64,000 nt of DNA from an uncultured Prevotellaceae bacterium (GCA_900317325.1 ONGE01000013.1:28136-92135), one strand, 5' to 3'. Shown: positions 1-9,834, counted from the stretch's first letter. The notes: generated by a model not told the origin, from the letters alone. Program-made: numbers and translations.

Positions 1-1692
1 GTCATCACCACGGTATCGCTGATGGTGCACCTCTACAGTATGGGCTACATGTGTGACCACGACGGCAATGCCGAGAAGGGTTTCCAGCGTTACTACGCTT
101 TCCTGGCGTTGTTCACATTCTCGATGCTGGGCCTGGTGGTTGCCACCAACATTTTCCAGATTTTCGTGTTCTTTGAGATGGTGGGTCTTTCATCCTACCT
201 GCTCATCGGTTTCTATTATTCGACCCCTGCTGCCAATCATGCCAACAAGAAGGCCTTCATTGTCACCCGTCTGGCTGACTTGTTCTTCCTGTTGGGTATC
301 ATGATTCTGAGCTATTACACCAAGACATTCGACTTCGACGCGCTCGTCTTCGGGCCCACGATGTCGGGTAGCTTGGATACGGCCCAGAGCGCCATCAGCA
401 CTGCCGGCGGAGCCACCTTCCTGGGTTGCTCGGTCATGGGTTGGGCGCTGACCTTCATCTTCATCGGCGGTGCCGGTAAGAGTGCGATGTACCCGTTGCA
501 CATCTGGCTGCCCGATGCTATGGAGGGTCCCACTCCCGTATCGGCGTTGATTCACGCTGCGACCATGGTTGTCGCCGGTGTGTTCCTGGTGGCAAGGTTG
601 TTCCCGTTGTATGTCCTCGAGCAGGGTGCGATGAACATCATCCTGGTTGTTGGCGCCTTCACGGCCTTCTATGCCGCCGCCATCGCCTGCACCCAGAGCG
701 ACATCAAGCGTGCGCTGGCCTTCTCGACCATCTCGCAGATCGCCTTCATGATGACCTCGCTGGCCGTGAGCTCCAACAACAACTCGCTCATCGAGATTCA
801 CCACGGTTACGGTCTGGGCTACATGGCGTCGATGTTCCACCTGTTCACCCACGCTATGTTCAAGGCGTTGCTCTTCCTGTGCGCTGGTGCTATCATCCAT
901 GCCGTTCACAGCAACGAGAACGACAAGATGCACGGTCTGCACAAGTTCATGCCCATCACCAGCATCTGCTTCCTCATCGGCTGTCTGGCCATTGCGGGTA
1001 TTCCTCCGTTTGCCGGCTTCTTCAGTAAGGACGAGATTCTCGTCGCTGCCTACGAGCGCGGTCTGGGTTGGGGCCTGTGGATGTCGATGGTGGCTTGCAT
1101 GACCGCCTTCTACATGTTCCGCATCTACTACCTCATCTTCTTCTGGAAGAAACATGAGGTTCACGATCCCCATCACGCTCCCAAGGACCAGCCCTGGACG
1201 ATGACGCTTCCGCTCATCATCCTGGCTGCCATCTCGTGTGTAGCAGGCTTCGTGCCCTTCCACGATCTGGTGACCTGGGACGGCAAGGTGCTGGAAACTG
1301 CCCTTGACATGAAGGTGGCCGGTTCGAGTGTACTCGTCGCACTGGTGGGTATTGCTCTCGCTACCGTCATGTATCGTAAGGAGAACCCGCTGCCTGACCG
1401 TCTCGCCAACGCGATGCACGGCCTGTGGCAAGCCAGCTACAAGCGCTTCTACATGGACGAGCTCTACCAGTTCATCACCCACAAGGTGATCTTCCAGGCC
1501 ATCTGTGTGCCCATCGCATGGTTTGACCGTCACATCATCGACGGCTTCTTCAACCTGCTGGCCGATGCCACCAACTCGCTGTCGTTCGGCATCCGCCGTC
1601 TGCAGTCGGGCAGCATCCAGGCCTATGTGTATGTTTATCTGTTGGGTGCCCTGCTGCTTGCAGCGATCACCATGGTGTGTGTATTGTTCTAA
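1..1692 (+). CDS. nuoL: NADH-quinone oxidoreductase subunit L (5' end outside window)
   Basis: Antiporter-like proton-pumping membrane subunit of respiratory complex I. The reading frame is open from base 1, before the first ATG at base 22, so the gene starts upstream of the window; 563 residues are visible against about 610-650 for the family. Family signatures are clear: FFEMVGLSSYLLIG early on, then GGAGKSAMYPLHIWLPDAMEG followed by PVSALIHAATMVVAGV, which carries the conserved charged and helix-breaking residues of the ND5/NuoL family. Many hydrophobic helices follow, and the C-terminus ends in another one, as expected for the NuoL lateral-helix region. nuoM begins 33 bases after the stop, in the usual L-M-N order. 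Confidence 0.97.
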   Translation, partial: VITTVSLMVHLYSMGYMCDHDGNAEKGFQRYYAFLALFTFSMLGLVVATNIFQIFVFFEMVGLSSYLLIGFYYSTPAANHANKKAFIVTRLADLFFLLGIMILSYYTKTFDFDALVFGPTMSGSLDTAQSAISTAGGATFLGCSVMGWALTFIFIGGAGKSAMYPLHIWLPDAMEGPTPVSALIHAATMVVAGVFLVARLFPLYVLEQGAMNIILVVGAFTAFYAAAIACTQSDIKRALAFSTISQIAFMMTSLAVSSNNNSLIEIHHGYGLGYMASMFHLFTHAMFKALLFLCAGAIIHAVHSNENDKMHGLHKFMPITSICFLIGCLAIAGIPPFAGFFSKDEILVAAYERGLGWGLWMSMVACMTAFYMFRIYYLIFFWKKHEVHDPHHAPKDQPWTMTLPLIILAAISCVAGFVPFHDLVTWDGKVLETALDMKVAGSSVLVALVGIALATVMYRKENPLPDRLANAMHGLWQASYKRFYMDELYQFITHKVIFQAICVPIAWFDRHIIDGFFNLLADATNSLSFGIRRLQSGSIQAYVYVYLLGALLLAAITMVCVLF

Positions 1693-1725
1693 TCAACGGT
1701 CTAACAAAAGGAAAGGATATATCAA

Positions 1726-3258
1726 ATGGAAATTTTCAATAATATACTGATTTACTTTGTGATCGTGCCTCTGTTGACACTTGGAGGCCTGGCCGTGTGC
1801 CGCAACCAGGGCATCAAGGCCATCAGGACCGTTGCTGTGATTGGCGCCAGCGTGCTCATGGTGCTTGCCGCCATGCTGGTCAAGATTTTCCTTGACGCGC
1901 GTGCCGGTGGCGACACCAGTGAGATGATCCTGCGCAGCGATCTGTTGTGGTATGCCCCGTTCAACGTGCATCTGGCGCTCGGCGTCGATGGCGTGAGCGT
2001 GGTGATGATTCTGCTGTCGGCGTTCATCGTGTTCGCCGGTGTGTTCGCCTCGTGGAAGATGAACCCGCTGCCACGGCAGTTCTTCATGTGGTTCTTCCTG
2101 TTGTCCACGGGTGTTTTCGGTTTCTTTATCTCGATCGACCTGTTCACGATGTTCATGTTCTATGAGGTCGCTCTGATTCCCATGTACCTGCTGATTGGCG
2201 TGTGGGGCAGCGGCAACAAGAACTACAGTGCCATGAAGCTGACGCTGATGCTGATGGGTGGCTCTGCCTTCCTGATGCTCGGCTTGATCGGCATCTACTT
2301 CCACTCGGCTCCCGAGGGTCAGGCCCTGACGATGAACATTCTGGACATCGCTCATAACGATGCCATCCCGCACAGTTGGCAATATGTGCTGTTCCCGCTG
2401 ACGTTTGTCGGCTTCGGCGTGCTGGGTGCCATGTTCCCGTTCCACACATGGTCTCCCGACGGTCATGCCTCGGCGCCCACGGCGGTGTCGATGCTCCACG
2501 CCGGTGTGCTGATGAAGCTTGGTGGTTACGGCTGTTTCCGCATCGCCATCTACCTGATGCCGTTTGCTGCCAATGAGCTGGCTTGGATCTTCCTGCTGCT
2601 CACCGGTGCCAGCATCGTCTATGGTGCGTTGAGCGCCTGTGTGCAGACCGACCTCAAGTACATCAACGCCTATTCCAGTGTGAGCCACTGCGGCATGGTG
2701 CTGTTCGCCATCCTCATGTTCAACACCACGGCGATGACCGGTGCTGTGATGCAGATGCTCTCGCACGGTCTGATGACGGCCCTGTTCTTTGCCTTGATCG
2801 GTATGATCTATGGCCGCACCCACACGCGTGACATCCGCGACATGGGTGGTATGATGCACATCATGCCTTACCTGGGTGTGGGCTATGTGATTGCCGGTTT
2901 GGCATCGTTGGGTCTGCCGTTCCTGAGCGGTTTCGCTGCCGAGATGACAATCTTCTTCGGCTCGTTCCAGCACACCGACACCTTCCACCGCGTGCTCACC
3001 ATCATGGCGACCACGTCGATCGTCGTGACTGCGGTTTACATCCTGCGTGTTGTCGCCAAGCTCTTGTTCGGCGAGGTACAGGATGAGCACCACCGCTCGT
3101 TGACCGACGCCACCTGGGAGGAGCGCCTGTCCACTGCAACGCTGATTTTTGCCGTGGCAGCCATCGGTTGCTTCCCCAACTTCTTTATTGACATTATCAA
3201 GGGCAGCTTCTACCCCGTTGTCGAGGCCTTGCAGGCTGCTCTGCCCAATGTGATGTGA
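1726..3258 (+). CDS. nuoM: NADH-quinone oxidoreductase subunit M
   Basis: Second antiporter-like membrane subunit of complex I, 510 residues, normal length for NuoM/ND4. Visible signatures are the FYEVALIPMYLLIG glutamate helix, then FPFHTWSPDGHASAPTAVSMLHAG followed by a lysine-containing helix (VLMKLGGYG). At least 12 hydrophobic segments cover the whole length. The ATG at 1726 is 33 bases after nuoL and is followed immediately by the first membrane helix. nuoN follows after 41 bases, so all three are probably co-transcribed. Confidence 0.97.
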   Translation: MEIFNNILIYFVIVPLLTLGGLAVCRNQGIKAIRTVAVIGASVLMVLAAMLVKIFLDARAGGDTSEMILRSDLLWYAPFNVHLALGVDGVSVVMILLSAFIVFAGVFASWKMNPLPRQFFMWFFLLSTGVFGFFISIDLFTMFMFYEVALIPMYLLIGVWGSGNKNYSAMKLTLMLMGGSAFLMLGLIGIYFHSAPEGQALTMNILDIAHNDAIPHSWQYVLFPLTFVGFGVLGAMFPFHTWSPDGHASAPTAVSMLHAGVLMKLGGYGCFRIAIYLMPFAANELAWIFLLLTGASIVYGALSACVQTDLKYINAYSSVSHCGMVLFAILMFNTTAMTGAVMQMLSHGLMTALFFALIGMIYGRTHTRDIRDMGGMMHIMPYLGVGYVIAGLASLGLPFLSGFAAEMTIFFGSFQHTDTFHRVLTIMATTSIVVTAVYILRVVAKLLFGEVQDEHHRSLTDATWEERLSTATLIFAVAAIGCFPNFFIDIIKGSFYPVVEALQAALPNVM

Positions 3259-3299
3259 TGAAAGTGTTTAACCTGATAATAAAAGCATAAGATAAAGAT

Positions 3300-4778
3300 A
3301 TGAATTTTAATCTTGATTATTCACAAATCTTGTATATGCCGCAGGAAATCGGCCTGTTGGTGGTTTTCTTGCTCGTTTTCTTATACGACACTTTCATGCC
3401 CGAGCGCACTAAGCGTTACACGGCCGTGTTCTCGGTCATCATGATGGCAATCTACACGGTATATTGCTTCTGCATGCCTGTAGTGACCGGCTTTGCCTTT
3501 GGCGAGATGTACGAGACCAATGCTCCCACCTGGGTGATGAAGAACATCCTTAACGTGGGTGTTGTGCTGGTGCTCCTGCAGGCTGTCAAGTGGACCGACA
3601 GCGACTTCGTGAGCGTTCGCCGCGGCGAGTTCTACGAGTTGATCCTGTTGACGCTGCTGGGTATGTTCCTCATGATTTCGTCACGTCACTTCCTGCTGTT
3701 CGTCATCGGTCTCGAGACTGCCTCGCTGCCCATCGCAGCGCTGGCCGCGTTCGAGAAGCGTCACTACGAGTCCCATGAGGCTGCAGCCAAGTACATCTTC
3801 ACTGCTGTCTTCTCGTCGGCGATTTTCCTGTTGGGCATCTCCTTCGTGTATGGCATGAGCGGCACGCTCTACTTCAAGGACATCGCCACGATGCTGCTGG
3901 GCAACCAGTCGGCTCTGCTGATTGCCGCCCTGGCATTCGTCATTGCCGGTGTGGGCTTCAAGCTCTCGCTCGTGCCCTTCCACCAGTGGACTGCCGACGT
4001 TTATCAGGGTTCGCCCACGGCCGTGACCAGCTACCTGTCAGTTATCAGCAAGGGCGCTGCTGCGTTCTCGTTCCTGATTATCCTGGTGCAGGTCTTCGGT
4101 GCAGCCTACAGCCATGTGTGGGAATGGATGCTCTATGCCGTCATCATTCTCACCATCACGCTGGGTAACCTGTTCGCCATCCGTCAGCGCAACCTGAAGC
4201 GCTTCCTGGCCTTCTCGTCGATTTCTCAGGCCGGTTACATCATGCTCGGTGTCATCGCCGTGAACGTGATGGGCATGAGCTCGATGATCTACTATGTGTT
4301 GGTTTACATCTTCAGCAACCTCGCCGCCTTCGGTGTGATTGCCGCTATCGAGCGCCAGACCGGTCGTGTGACCATGGACGATTACAACGGCCTGTTCAAG
4401 ACCAACCCCTGGCTCGCCTTCACGATGATGCTTGCCATGTTCTCGCTGGGTGGTATTCCCCCGTTTGCGGGCTTCTTCAGCAAGTTCTTCATCTTCGTTG
4501 GCGCTTGCCATCAGGGTTCGGTGGCCATCTACGCGCTGGTACTCATCGCGTTGATCAACACGATCATCTCGCTGTACTACTACCTGCTCGTGGTCAAGGC
4601 CATGTTCCTGCGTCAGGACGACTGCGTGATACCCACCATCAAGAGCCACTGGACCGAGCGTCTGGGTCTCATCCTGTGTGTGCTGGGTGTCATCTTCATC
4701 GGTTTGATCAGCTGCATCTACACCTACATCAATGGTTCGGTAGATGCCATCAGCTCGATGTTCGCAATCATCCAGTAA
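3300..4778 (+). CDS. nuoN: NADH-quinone oxidoreductase subunit N
   Basis: Third antiporter-like subunit of complex I, 492 residues. Recognisable by the ETASLPIAALAAF glutamate helix, the region LSLVPFHQWTADVYQGSPTA and a lysine helix (LKRFLAFSSISQAGYIMLG). It is the last gene of the nuo operon in this window. The 367 bases after it hold hairpins and an intrinsic terminator, and the next gene has its own promoter box. Confidence 0.97.
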   Translation: MNFNLDYSQILYMPQEIGLLVVFLLVFLYDTFMPERTKRYTAVFSVIMMAIYTVYCFCMPVVTGFAFGEMYETNAPTWVMKNILNVGVVLVLLQAVKWTDSDFVSVRRGEFYELILLTLLGMFLMISSRHFLLFVIGLETASLPIAALAAFEKRHYESHEAAAKYIFTAVFSSAIFLLGISFVYGMSGTLYFKDIATMLLGNQSALLIAALAFVIAGVGFKLSLVPFHQWTADVYQGSPTAVTSYLSVISKGAAAFSFLIILVQVFGAAYSHVWEWMLYAVIILTITLGNLFAIRQRNLKRFLAFSSISQAGYIMLGVIAVNVMGMSSMIYYVLVYIFSNLAAFGVIAAIERQTGRVTMDDYNGLFKTNPWLAFTMMLAMFSLGGIPPFAGFFSKFFIFVGACHQGSVAIYALVLIALINTIISLYYYLLVVKAMFLRQDDCVIPTIKSHWTERLGLILCVLGVIFIGLISCIYTYINGSVDAISSMFAIIQ

Positions 4779-4847
4779 GCAAGTATCACTGGAGTTTGGT
4801 GTTTAGAGATTGTCGCAAGCGGCATCAGCCCTGATTCTCGCAACGAT

Positions 4848-4884
4848 CTAAACACCCTCTAAACCCTAAACTCTAAACTTTAAG
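4848..4884. repeat. Heptad-period tract related to CTAAACC/CTAAACT
   Basis: The sequence reads as successive near-copies of a seven-base unit (CTCTAAA, CCCTAAA, CTCTAAA, CTTTAAG). Related short tracts on either strand lie at about 9851-9880, 28878-28902, 50221-50232 and 59112-59136, always between genes. This is seen in the sequence; the function is unknown. Confidence 0.55.
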
Positions 4885-4903
4885 TTTGCAGCGCAAACTT
4901 AAA
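4879..4903. repeat. Perfect 11-bp inverted repeat with 3-base loop
   Basis: Arms 4879-4889 (TTTAAGTTTGC) and 4893-4903 (GCAAACTTAAA) are exact reverse complements around AGC. No U-run follows, so it is not a standard terminator. It may stabilise the 3' end of the nuo transcript or be a protein-binding palindrome. Confidence 0.6.
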
Positions 4904-4965
4904 TAGAATACTACTTCTGATATCATTTAGCATAACCAAACAGGAGAAGATTTGTTTCATGTTAG

Positions 4966-5004
4966 GGGAGCGCAGTGGCAGTCCACAGCGCTCCCGCTTT
5001 TTTT
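4966..5004 (+). terminator. Intrinsic terminator of the nuo operon
   Basis: GGGAGCGC at 4966-4973 pairs with GCGCTCCC at 4988-4995, with an inner GTGG/CCAC pairing, followed by GC and eight T residues. Confidence 0.85.
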
Positions 5005-5097
5005 TGGGGGGGGGCATGAGTTTGTGTGATAGACGGGAAAAATAGAAAAATGCTACAAAAAATTAAGGATTATCTTTCGATTATGTTAAAAAATCAC

Positions 5098-5105
5098 TAT
5101 ATTTG
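5098..5105 (+). promoter_or_regulatory. Bacteroidetes -7 promoter box for the 5146 gene
   Basis: TATATTTG fits TAnnTTTG, 48 bases before the ATG. No perfect -33 TTTG lies upstream (TTTC at 5075-5078). Confidence 0.65.
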
Positions 5106-5145
5106 CGACAGAATTATATATTAACCTCATTAAAAATCCGTAATC

Positions 5146-8100
5146 ATGATGAAACGACTACTTTTCAAACTGCTCACTCTTGCGGCGTTCATGGCGGCGT
5201 TGCAAGCGAGTGCCGCGATGTACATCGTGGGTGATGGCCCTTATTTTGGGGACTGGAACCCTAGTGCCGGCGTCCAAATGACCGACAATGGCGACGGAAC
5301 CTACAGTTACAGGACAACGCTCTACAACACGGTGATTTTTGTGTTCGCCGACGGTTTGGTCTCTAATTCCAGTGATTGGGAGACCTTCAGCAACAATTAT
5401 CGCTATTCCCCGACTGACGAAGGCGTTGAGAATGTCTCTTCCAACACGTGGGTAACGACTCAGAAAAATGCCACCGGAGCCTATACTTACAAGGCCAACG
5501 GGACCGAAGTGGTGATTACCTTTGACAAAACCAACAGTCGCTTTAAAATCACCAGTAACTCGCCTTATGCCTTCGAGTCCGATGGTTTCTATTTCAATAT
5601 TTTTTCAGAGGATTGCGTGACCTTGACTCGCAGCGAGTATGGCAACGACTATATCGGTGACGTTGTCATTCCTGCCTATGTTGAGCATGATGGCATCAAC
5701 TACAGGGTGGGACGAATCGGTGAAAATGCTTTTATCTCTTGTCACGATATGACATCGGTGAGCATTCCCCCGACGGTGACAACCATCGAAGAGTCCGCCT
5801 TCTATTACTGCACTTCGTTGACCGAGGTGATCATTCCTGAGGGGGTTCAAGAGATATATGGTTGGAATTTCTATAAAAGCGATAACCTGACAAAGGTTAC
5901 CCTCCCCACCACTTTAACATGGATGGGTAGCGATTGTTTTGGCTCGTGTGTCCAGTTGAACCAGGTGACCTGCAAGGCGACTACACCACCGTCACTAGGG
6001 TCATACTGTTTCAATAATATGTTATCTAAAACGCTCTATGTGCCCGAGGAATCAGTGAACGCCTATCAGGCTGATAGTAAATGGGGCCAGGCTTTCAACA
6101 CCATCACGGCGATGCCCGATCATGACTTCACCTACTGGAATCTCAAGTTTGTCATTACGGGACCCAATACGGTCAAGTGCGTCGGACCGGCGACTACGCC
6201 TTATGGAAAATGGACTATACCCTCGGTGGCCGAGGGTTACAACGTCACCGAGATTGGTCAAGATGCATTCTCTGGGTATTCAACTCTCACTGGAATAGAG
6301 ATTGGCAGCAATGTCGAGACAATCGAGTCGTATGCGTTCTATAACGCGGGATTGACGAGTGTGGACCTGGGCCAAGTCAAGACGATTGGAGATTGTGCCT
6401 TCGGTGACTGCCATAACTTGACATCAGTCACAATCCCCAGCAGCGTGACCTACCTTGGCGAATATGGGTTTGGAGGCTGTGGATTGACGACGGTCAACAT
6501 TCCTGCCACGTTGCTGACTCTTTATGAGAATCCATTCTATAACTGCCGGTCGTTGACTTCGATCAATGTGCAAAGTACTCACCCGAACTACCAATCGGTT
6601 GATGGTGTCTTGTTCAACAAGGACTTGACCGAGCTGATTGCTTATCCTGCAGGCAGGACCAATACAACTTACTACATACCTGAGAGTGTGACCATTGTAG
6701 GAAGGGGTGCTTTCGGGGACAGTAAGTTGCATAGTGTGACATTGCCTTCACGACTGGCAGAGTTGTCCTTTGTGTCCTTCTCCTACAATGAATCGTTGAC
6801 CGACGTCTACTGTCTTGCCAAAACGCCTCCCACTATTACATATGATGCATTCCCCGGTACGATCGAGAATGCGGGCATTACCCTCTACGTGCCTAAGGGT
6901 CGCAAGGATAGCTATCAGGCTGCCAACGGCTGGCAAGACTTCCCCACTATCGAGGAGATGGCTTACGACTTTGCCTCGAGCGGCATCTATTACAACATCA
7001 CGAGCGAGAATACCGTCGAAGTGACCTGCACCAACAGAGACGGAGGCGACTACAGCGGCTCAGTCACCATCCCCGAGACCGTGGACTATGCCGGCAAGAC
7101 CTTTACTGTCACGGCCATCGGTAGGTCGGCATTCAACCAATGCTTCGACTTGACACATGTTGATTTGCCCTCGACATTGACCTACATCGGGGTTTATGCC
7201 TTCTACAACTGCTACAAGTTGGATAATGTGACGATTCCCAAGGGTGTGACCACGCTTGACATCTATGCCTTCTGCTTGTGCTACGGCAGTAATTTCAACG
7301 AGGTGGTCATTCCTGAAAATGTCACCACTGTCAACTACGGTGCATTCTACGGTTGCAGCAACTTGTCAAAGGTTACCATTGGCGGCAGTGTCAATAACAT
7401 GGGCGAAGATGTCTTCAAGAATTGCACATCGCTCACCAAGGTCATCTGCAATGCCAACACGCCACCCACTATTCAGAGCACAACCTTCACCTCCAATCAC
7501 TACAGCAATGTGCAGCTGACGGTGCCTAGGTTGAGTAGGTCGGACTATCAGGCTGCTGACTATTGGAAGAACTTCACGAGCATATTCTCTGCGGCCTACG
7601 ACTTTGAGAAGGACGGCATCTTCTATAACATCACCACCACCAATCCTGCAACGGTTGCGGTGACCTATATGACCACCAATTACAACAGCTACAGCGGTGA
7701 GGTGAACATCCCCGCTACCGTGGAGTACGGCGGTGTGACTTATACCGTCACGACCATCGGCACGCGTGCGTTCCAGCAGAGCAAAGGCATGACCTCGGTA
7801 ACGATGCCCAACACCATCAAGACCATTGGTAGCTATGCCTTCTACTATTGCCAGGGCCTGACCAACGTGATTATCCCCAATTCGGTAGAGACGATTGGCA
7901 GCAACGCTTTCTGGATCTGCGACGCACTTACTCAGGTGGTTATCCCCAATTCAGTACAGACGATCGGCAGCATGGCCTTCCGCAATTGCTCGGCTCTGAA
8001 GCGAATAGTGATTGGCGAGAATGTGACCTCGATAGGCGCGACTTGCTTCCACTTTGATCCCGAGCTCACCGAAATCATCTGCTTGGCGCCGACGCCTCCG

Positions 8101-9834
8101 ACGGTGAGCGTCACGGAGGACTTCTTAGATAACTATAACGCCATTCTGCGAGTTCCCTATGGCTCTCATGATGCCTATCGCGCCGCTTCGCCCTGGAACC
8201 TGCTTGCTGGCATCGTCAGCGAGGATGTCATTGAGCTATCGATTTCAGGAGATGTGAACAATGACGGTGCCATCAACGTGAGCGACGTGACAGCGCTCAT
8301 CAATATCGTGATGAGCAGTGCTGGCAACAGCAGTGTTGCCAGCAGCAACGCAGCCCAGGATGTGAACGGTGACGGCGCTATTAACGTGAGCGACGTGACA
8401 GCACTCATCAATATGCTGATGAGCGGAGGCGAGGGCACAACCATTACTGTGGGAGAGACGCGTATCAACTACCTCATCAACGGAGTGCCCTTCACGATGG
8501 TCAAGGTTAAGGGCGGCACCTTCATGATGGGTTTAGAGGGCGATAATCTGGCCGAGCCAGTCCATCAGGTGACCCTCTCGGACTACTGCATCGGTGAGAC
8601 CGAGGTGACGCAAGCCTTGTGGCAGACTGTCGTGGGCTACAACCCGAGTCACAACAAGAGCAATGAAAATCTGCCCGTCGAAAACATGACTTGGGATGCT
8701 TGCCAGACGTTTACCAATAGATTGAGCCAACTCACCGGCCAGAATTTCCGTCTGCCCACCGAGGCCGAGTGGGAGTTCGCTGCTCGTGGCGGCAACAAGA
8801 GCAAGGGATACACCTACGCCGGCAGCGATAACATCGGCGACGTGGCTTGGTACAGGGACAACTCAGGCAATGTGTCGCATGTGGTCGCTACCAAGGCGCC
8901 CAACGAGCTGGGCCTGTATGACATGAGCGGCAACGTGTTCGAGTGGTGCCAGGATTACTATGGCGCATACCCCGATAGTGCCCTGGTTGATCCTCAAGGT
9001 CCTGCCTCGGGTGAGTATAGGATATGCCGCAGTTCAGCCTATCTCCGTTACAATAACAACAACTGGTTTAAGTGTGGCGGCCGTACTTTTGATTCAGCGA
9101 CTACAGCAGCCGAAGACACGGGCCTTCGCCTGGCCTGCGGTGGCGACGGCGAGGTGTCGGAGAACAACGAAGGACAGCCGGTCGATGACCACCTGTTCGT
9201 GCGCATGGGTGACGTCGACAATCAGGTGACCATCAGCGGTACCGGAGCCACACGCGTGGCTTTCTGGCTCGACGATGACCAGATCTATACCAACGCTGAG
9301 GTCCAGGCACTCCCGCATGAAGCCTACAATGCTAATGGTGACCTTTATCATGAAATCACCTATAGCGGGGTTCAATTTGACCTGTATGTGCCGTCGAATC
9401 TCGAGATCGTCACTAAGAGTGACGGTCTGCCCTCAATCACCCCTGGAGAACGTCTGCCTAGCACTTCATACGTCTTCTGTGGATTCAACGGCGAAACCAA
9501 GTTCATTGAAGGGGTAGAATACAACAGATATAGAGTGTTGATTTACAATATAAGCAGGTACGGTACTCATTTCTCTGGTAACAATGTAGATTATGCCCTG
9601 GCCGGTGCGTTGAAGAAAGACGACGGACCACTCCTGAATATTGATTTCAGGCGGGTTCCCAACGTCGCCACTCCCGACGGTGACCAGCAAATCATTATCG
9701 CCAATACGATATTCGCCATCTCCGAAGTCACCAATGCCGGTTGGTCGCATAACAAGAGTAACTTTGTCTATGGCTCTGGCGGTAATGGTGAGTCTCCACG
9801 CTATCAGAAGTATGTTCGCATCAAGGTGAAGTGA
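5146..9834 (+). CDS. Secreted BspA-type LRR protein with internal dockerin-like repeats and an FGE-like domain
   Basis: 1562-residue surface or secreted protein of unknown ligand. Order: signal peptide (about 1-23, ending LQASA), a starch-binding-like beta module (about 24-145) that closely matches the N-terminus of the amylase at 60154, then BspA-type leucine-rich repeats (about 150-1025). The repeats are arranged in four blocks, each closing with a TPP...VP...Y.A...W cap. Two calcium-loop repeats (GDVNNDGAINVSDV from about 1035, DVNGDGAINVSDV from about 1072) form a dockerin-like unit. A formylglycine-generating-enzyme/SUMF1-like domain (about 1118-1326) follows, with ETEVTQALW, RLPTEAEWEFAARGG and NVFEWCQD. 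The last 230 residues are an unassigned beta-rich region. In the FGE domain the first active-site Cys may be C1294, but the second is not Cys, so catalysis is doubtful. The dockerin-like unit is internal, which is unusual. MM at the start leaves two possible ATGs three bases apart. Confidence 0.85.
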   Translation: MMKRLLFKLLTLAAFMAALQASAAMYIVGDGPYFGDWNPSAGVQMTDNGDGTYSYRTTLYNTVIFVFADGLVSNSSDWETFSNNYRYSPTDEGVENVSSNTWVTTQKNATGAYTYKANGTEVVITFDKTNSRFKITSNSPYAFESDGFYFNIFSEDCVTLTRSEYGNDYIGDVVIPAYVEHDGINYRVGRIGENAFISCHDMTSVSIPPTVTTIEESAFYYCTSLTEVIIPEGVQEIYGWNFYKSDNLTKVTLPTTLTWMGSDCFGSCVQLNQVTCKATTPPSLGSYCFNNMLSKTLYVPEESVNAYQADSKWGQAFNTITAMPDHDFTYWNLKFVITGPNTVKCVGPATTPYGKWTIPSVAEGYNVTEIGQDAFSGYSTLTGIEIGSNVETIESYAFYNAGLTSVDLGQVKTIGDCAFGDCHNLTSVTIPSSVTYLGEYGFGGCGLTTVNIPATLLTLYENPFYNCRSLTSINVQSTHPNYQSVDGVLFNKDLTELIAYPAGRTNTTYYIPESVTIVGRGAFGDSKLHSVTLPSRLAELSFVSFSYNESLTDVYCLAKTPPTITYDAFPGTIENAGITLYVPKGRKDSYQAANGWQDFPTIEEMAYDFASSGIYYNITSENTVEVTCTNRDGGDYSGSVTIPETVDYAGKTFTVTAIGRSAFNQCFDLTHVDLPSTLTYIGVYAFYNCYKLDNVTIPKGVTTLDIYAFCLCYGSNFNEVVIPENVTTVNYGAFYGCSNLSKVTIGGSVNNMGEDVFKNCTSLTKVICNANTPPTIQSTTFTSNHYSNVQLTVPRLSRSDYQAADYWKNFTSIFSAAYDFEKDGIFYNITTTNPATVAVTYMTTNYNSYSGEVNIPATVEYGGVTYTVTTIGTRAFQQSKGMTSVTMPNTIKTIGSYAFYYCQGLTNVIIPNSVETIGSNAFWICDALTQVVIPNSVQTIGSMAFRNCSALKRIVIGENVTSIGATCFHFDPELTEIICLAPTPPTVSVTEDFLDNYNAILRVPYGSHDAYRAASPWNLLAGIVSEDVIELSISGDVNNDGAINVSDVTALINIVMSSAGNSSVASSNAAQDVNGDGAINVSDVTALINMLMSGGEGTTITVGETRINYLINGVPFTMVKVKGGTFMMGLEGDNLAEPVHQVTLSDYCIGETEVTQALWQTVVGYNPSHNKSNENLPVENMTWDACQTFTNRLSQLTGQNFRLPTEAEWEFAARGGNKSKGYTYAGSDNIGDVAWYRDNSGNVSHVVATKAPNELGLYDMSGNVFEWCQDYYGAYPDSALVDPQGPASGEYRICRSSAYLRYNNNNWFKCGGRTFDSATTAAEDTGLRLACGGDGEVSENNEGQPVDDHLFVRMGDVDNQVTISGTGATRVAFWLDDDQIYTNAEVQALPHEAYNANGDLYHEITYSGVQFDLYVPSNLEIVTKSDGLPSITPGERLPSTSYVFCGFNGETKFIEGVEYNRYRVLIYNISRYGTHFSGNNVDYALAGALKKDDGPLLNIDFRRVPNVATPDGDQQIIIANTIFAISEVTNAGWSHNKSNFVYGSGGNGESPRYQKYVRIKVK

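Larger units (their letters stand above)
4779..5145. other. Non-coding stretch after nuoN with several hairpins
   Basis: No convincing gene. It holds, in order: an imperfect inverted repeat (arms 4798-4807 and 4847-4856), a 7-base-period TTTAGGG/TTTAGAG-like tract read on the minus strand (4848-4884), a perfect 11-bp hairpin (4879-4903), an intrinsic terminator (4966-5004), a G run at about 5005-5014, and the promoter box of the next gene (5098-5105). Confidence 0.7.

Noticed and set aside
190-1533. Long minus-strand reading frame opposite nuoL, and similar long ones opposite nuoM, the 15991 amidase, the 23216 gene, tamL and the amylase
   Set aside because: They mirror the codon pattern of GC-rich real genes on the plus strand, have low-complexity His/Gln/Val-rich translations and no family features.
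6000-8100. CRISPR or other array from the regular repetition in the LRR genes
   Set aside because: The repetition is in frame, imperfect and encodes 22-23-residue leucine-rich repeats.
8240-8430. Cellulosome dockerin
   Set aside because: The loops are dockerin-like, but no cohesin or scaffoldin is present and such loops occur widely in non-cellulosomal Bacteroidales proteins.
8497-9125. Active formylglycine-generating enzyme
   Set aside because: The second active-site cysteine is missing and no sulfatase gene lies nearby.
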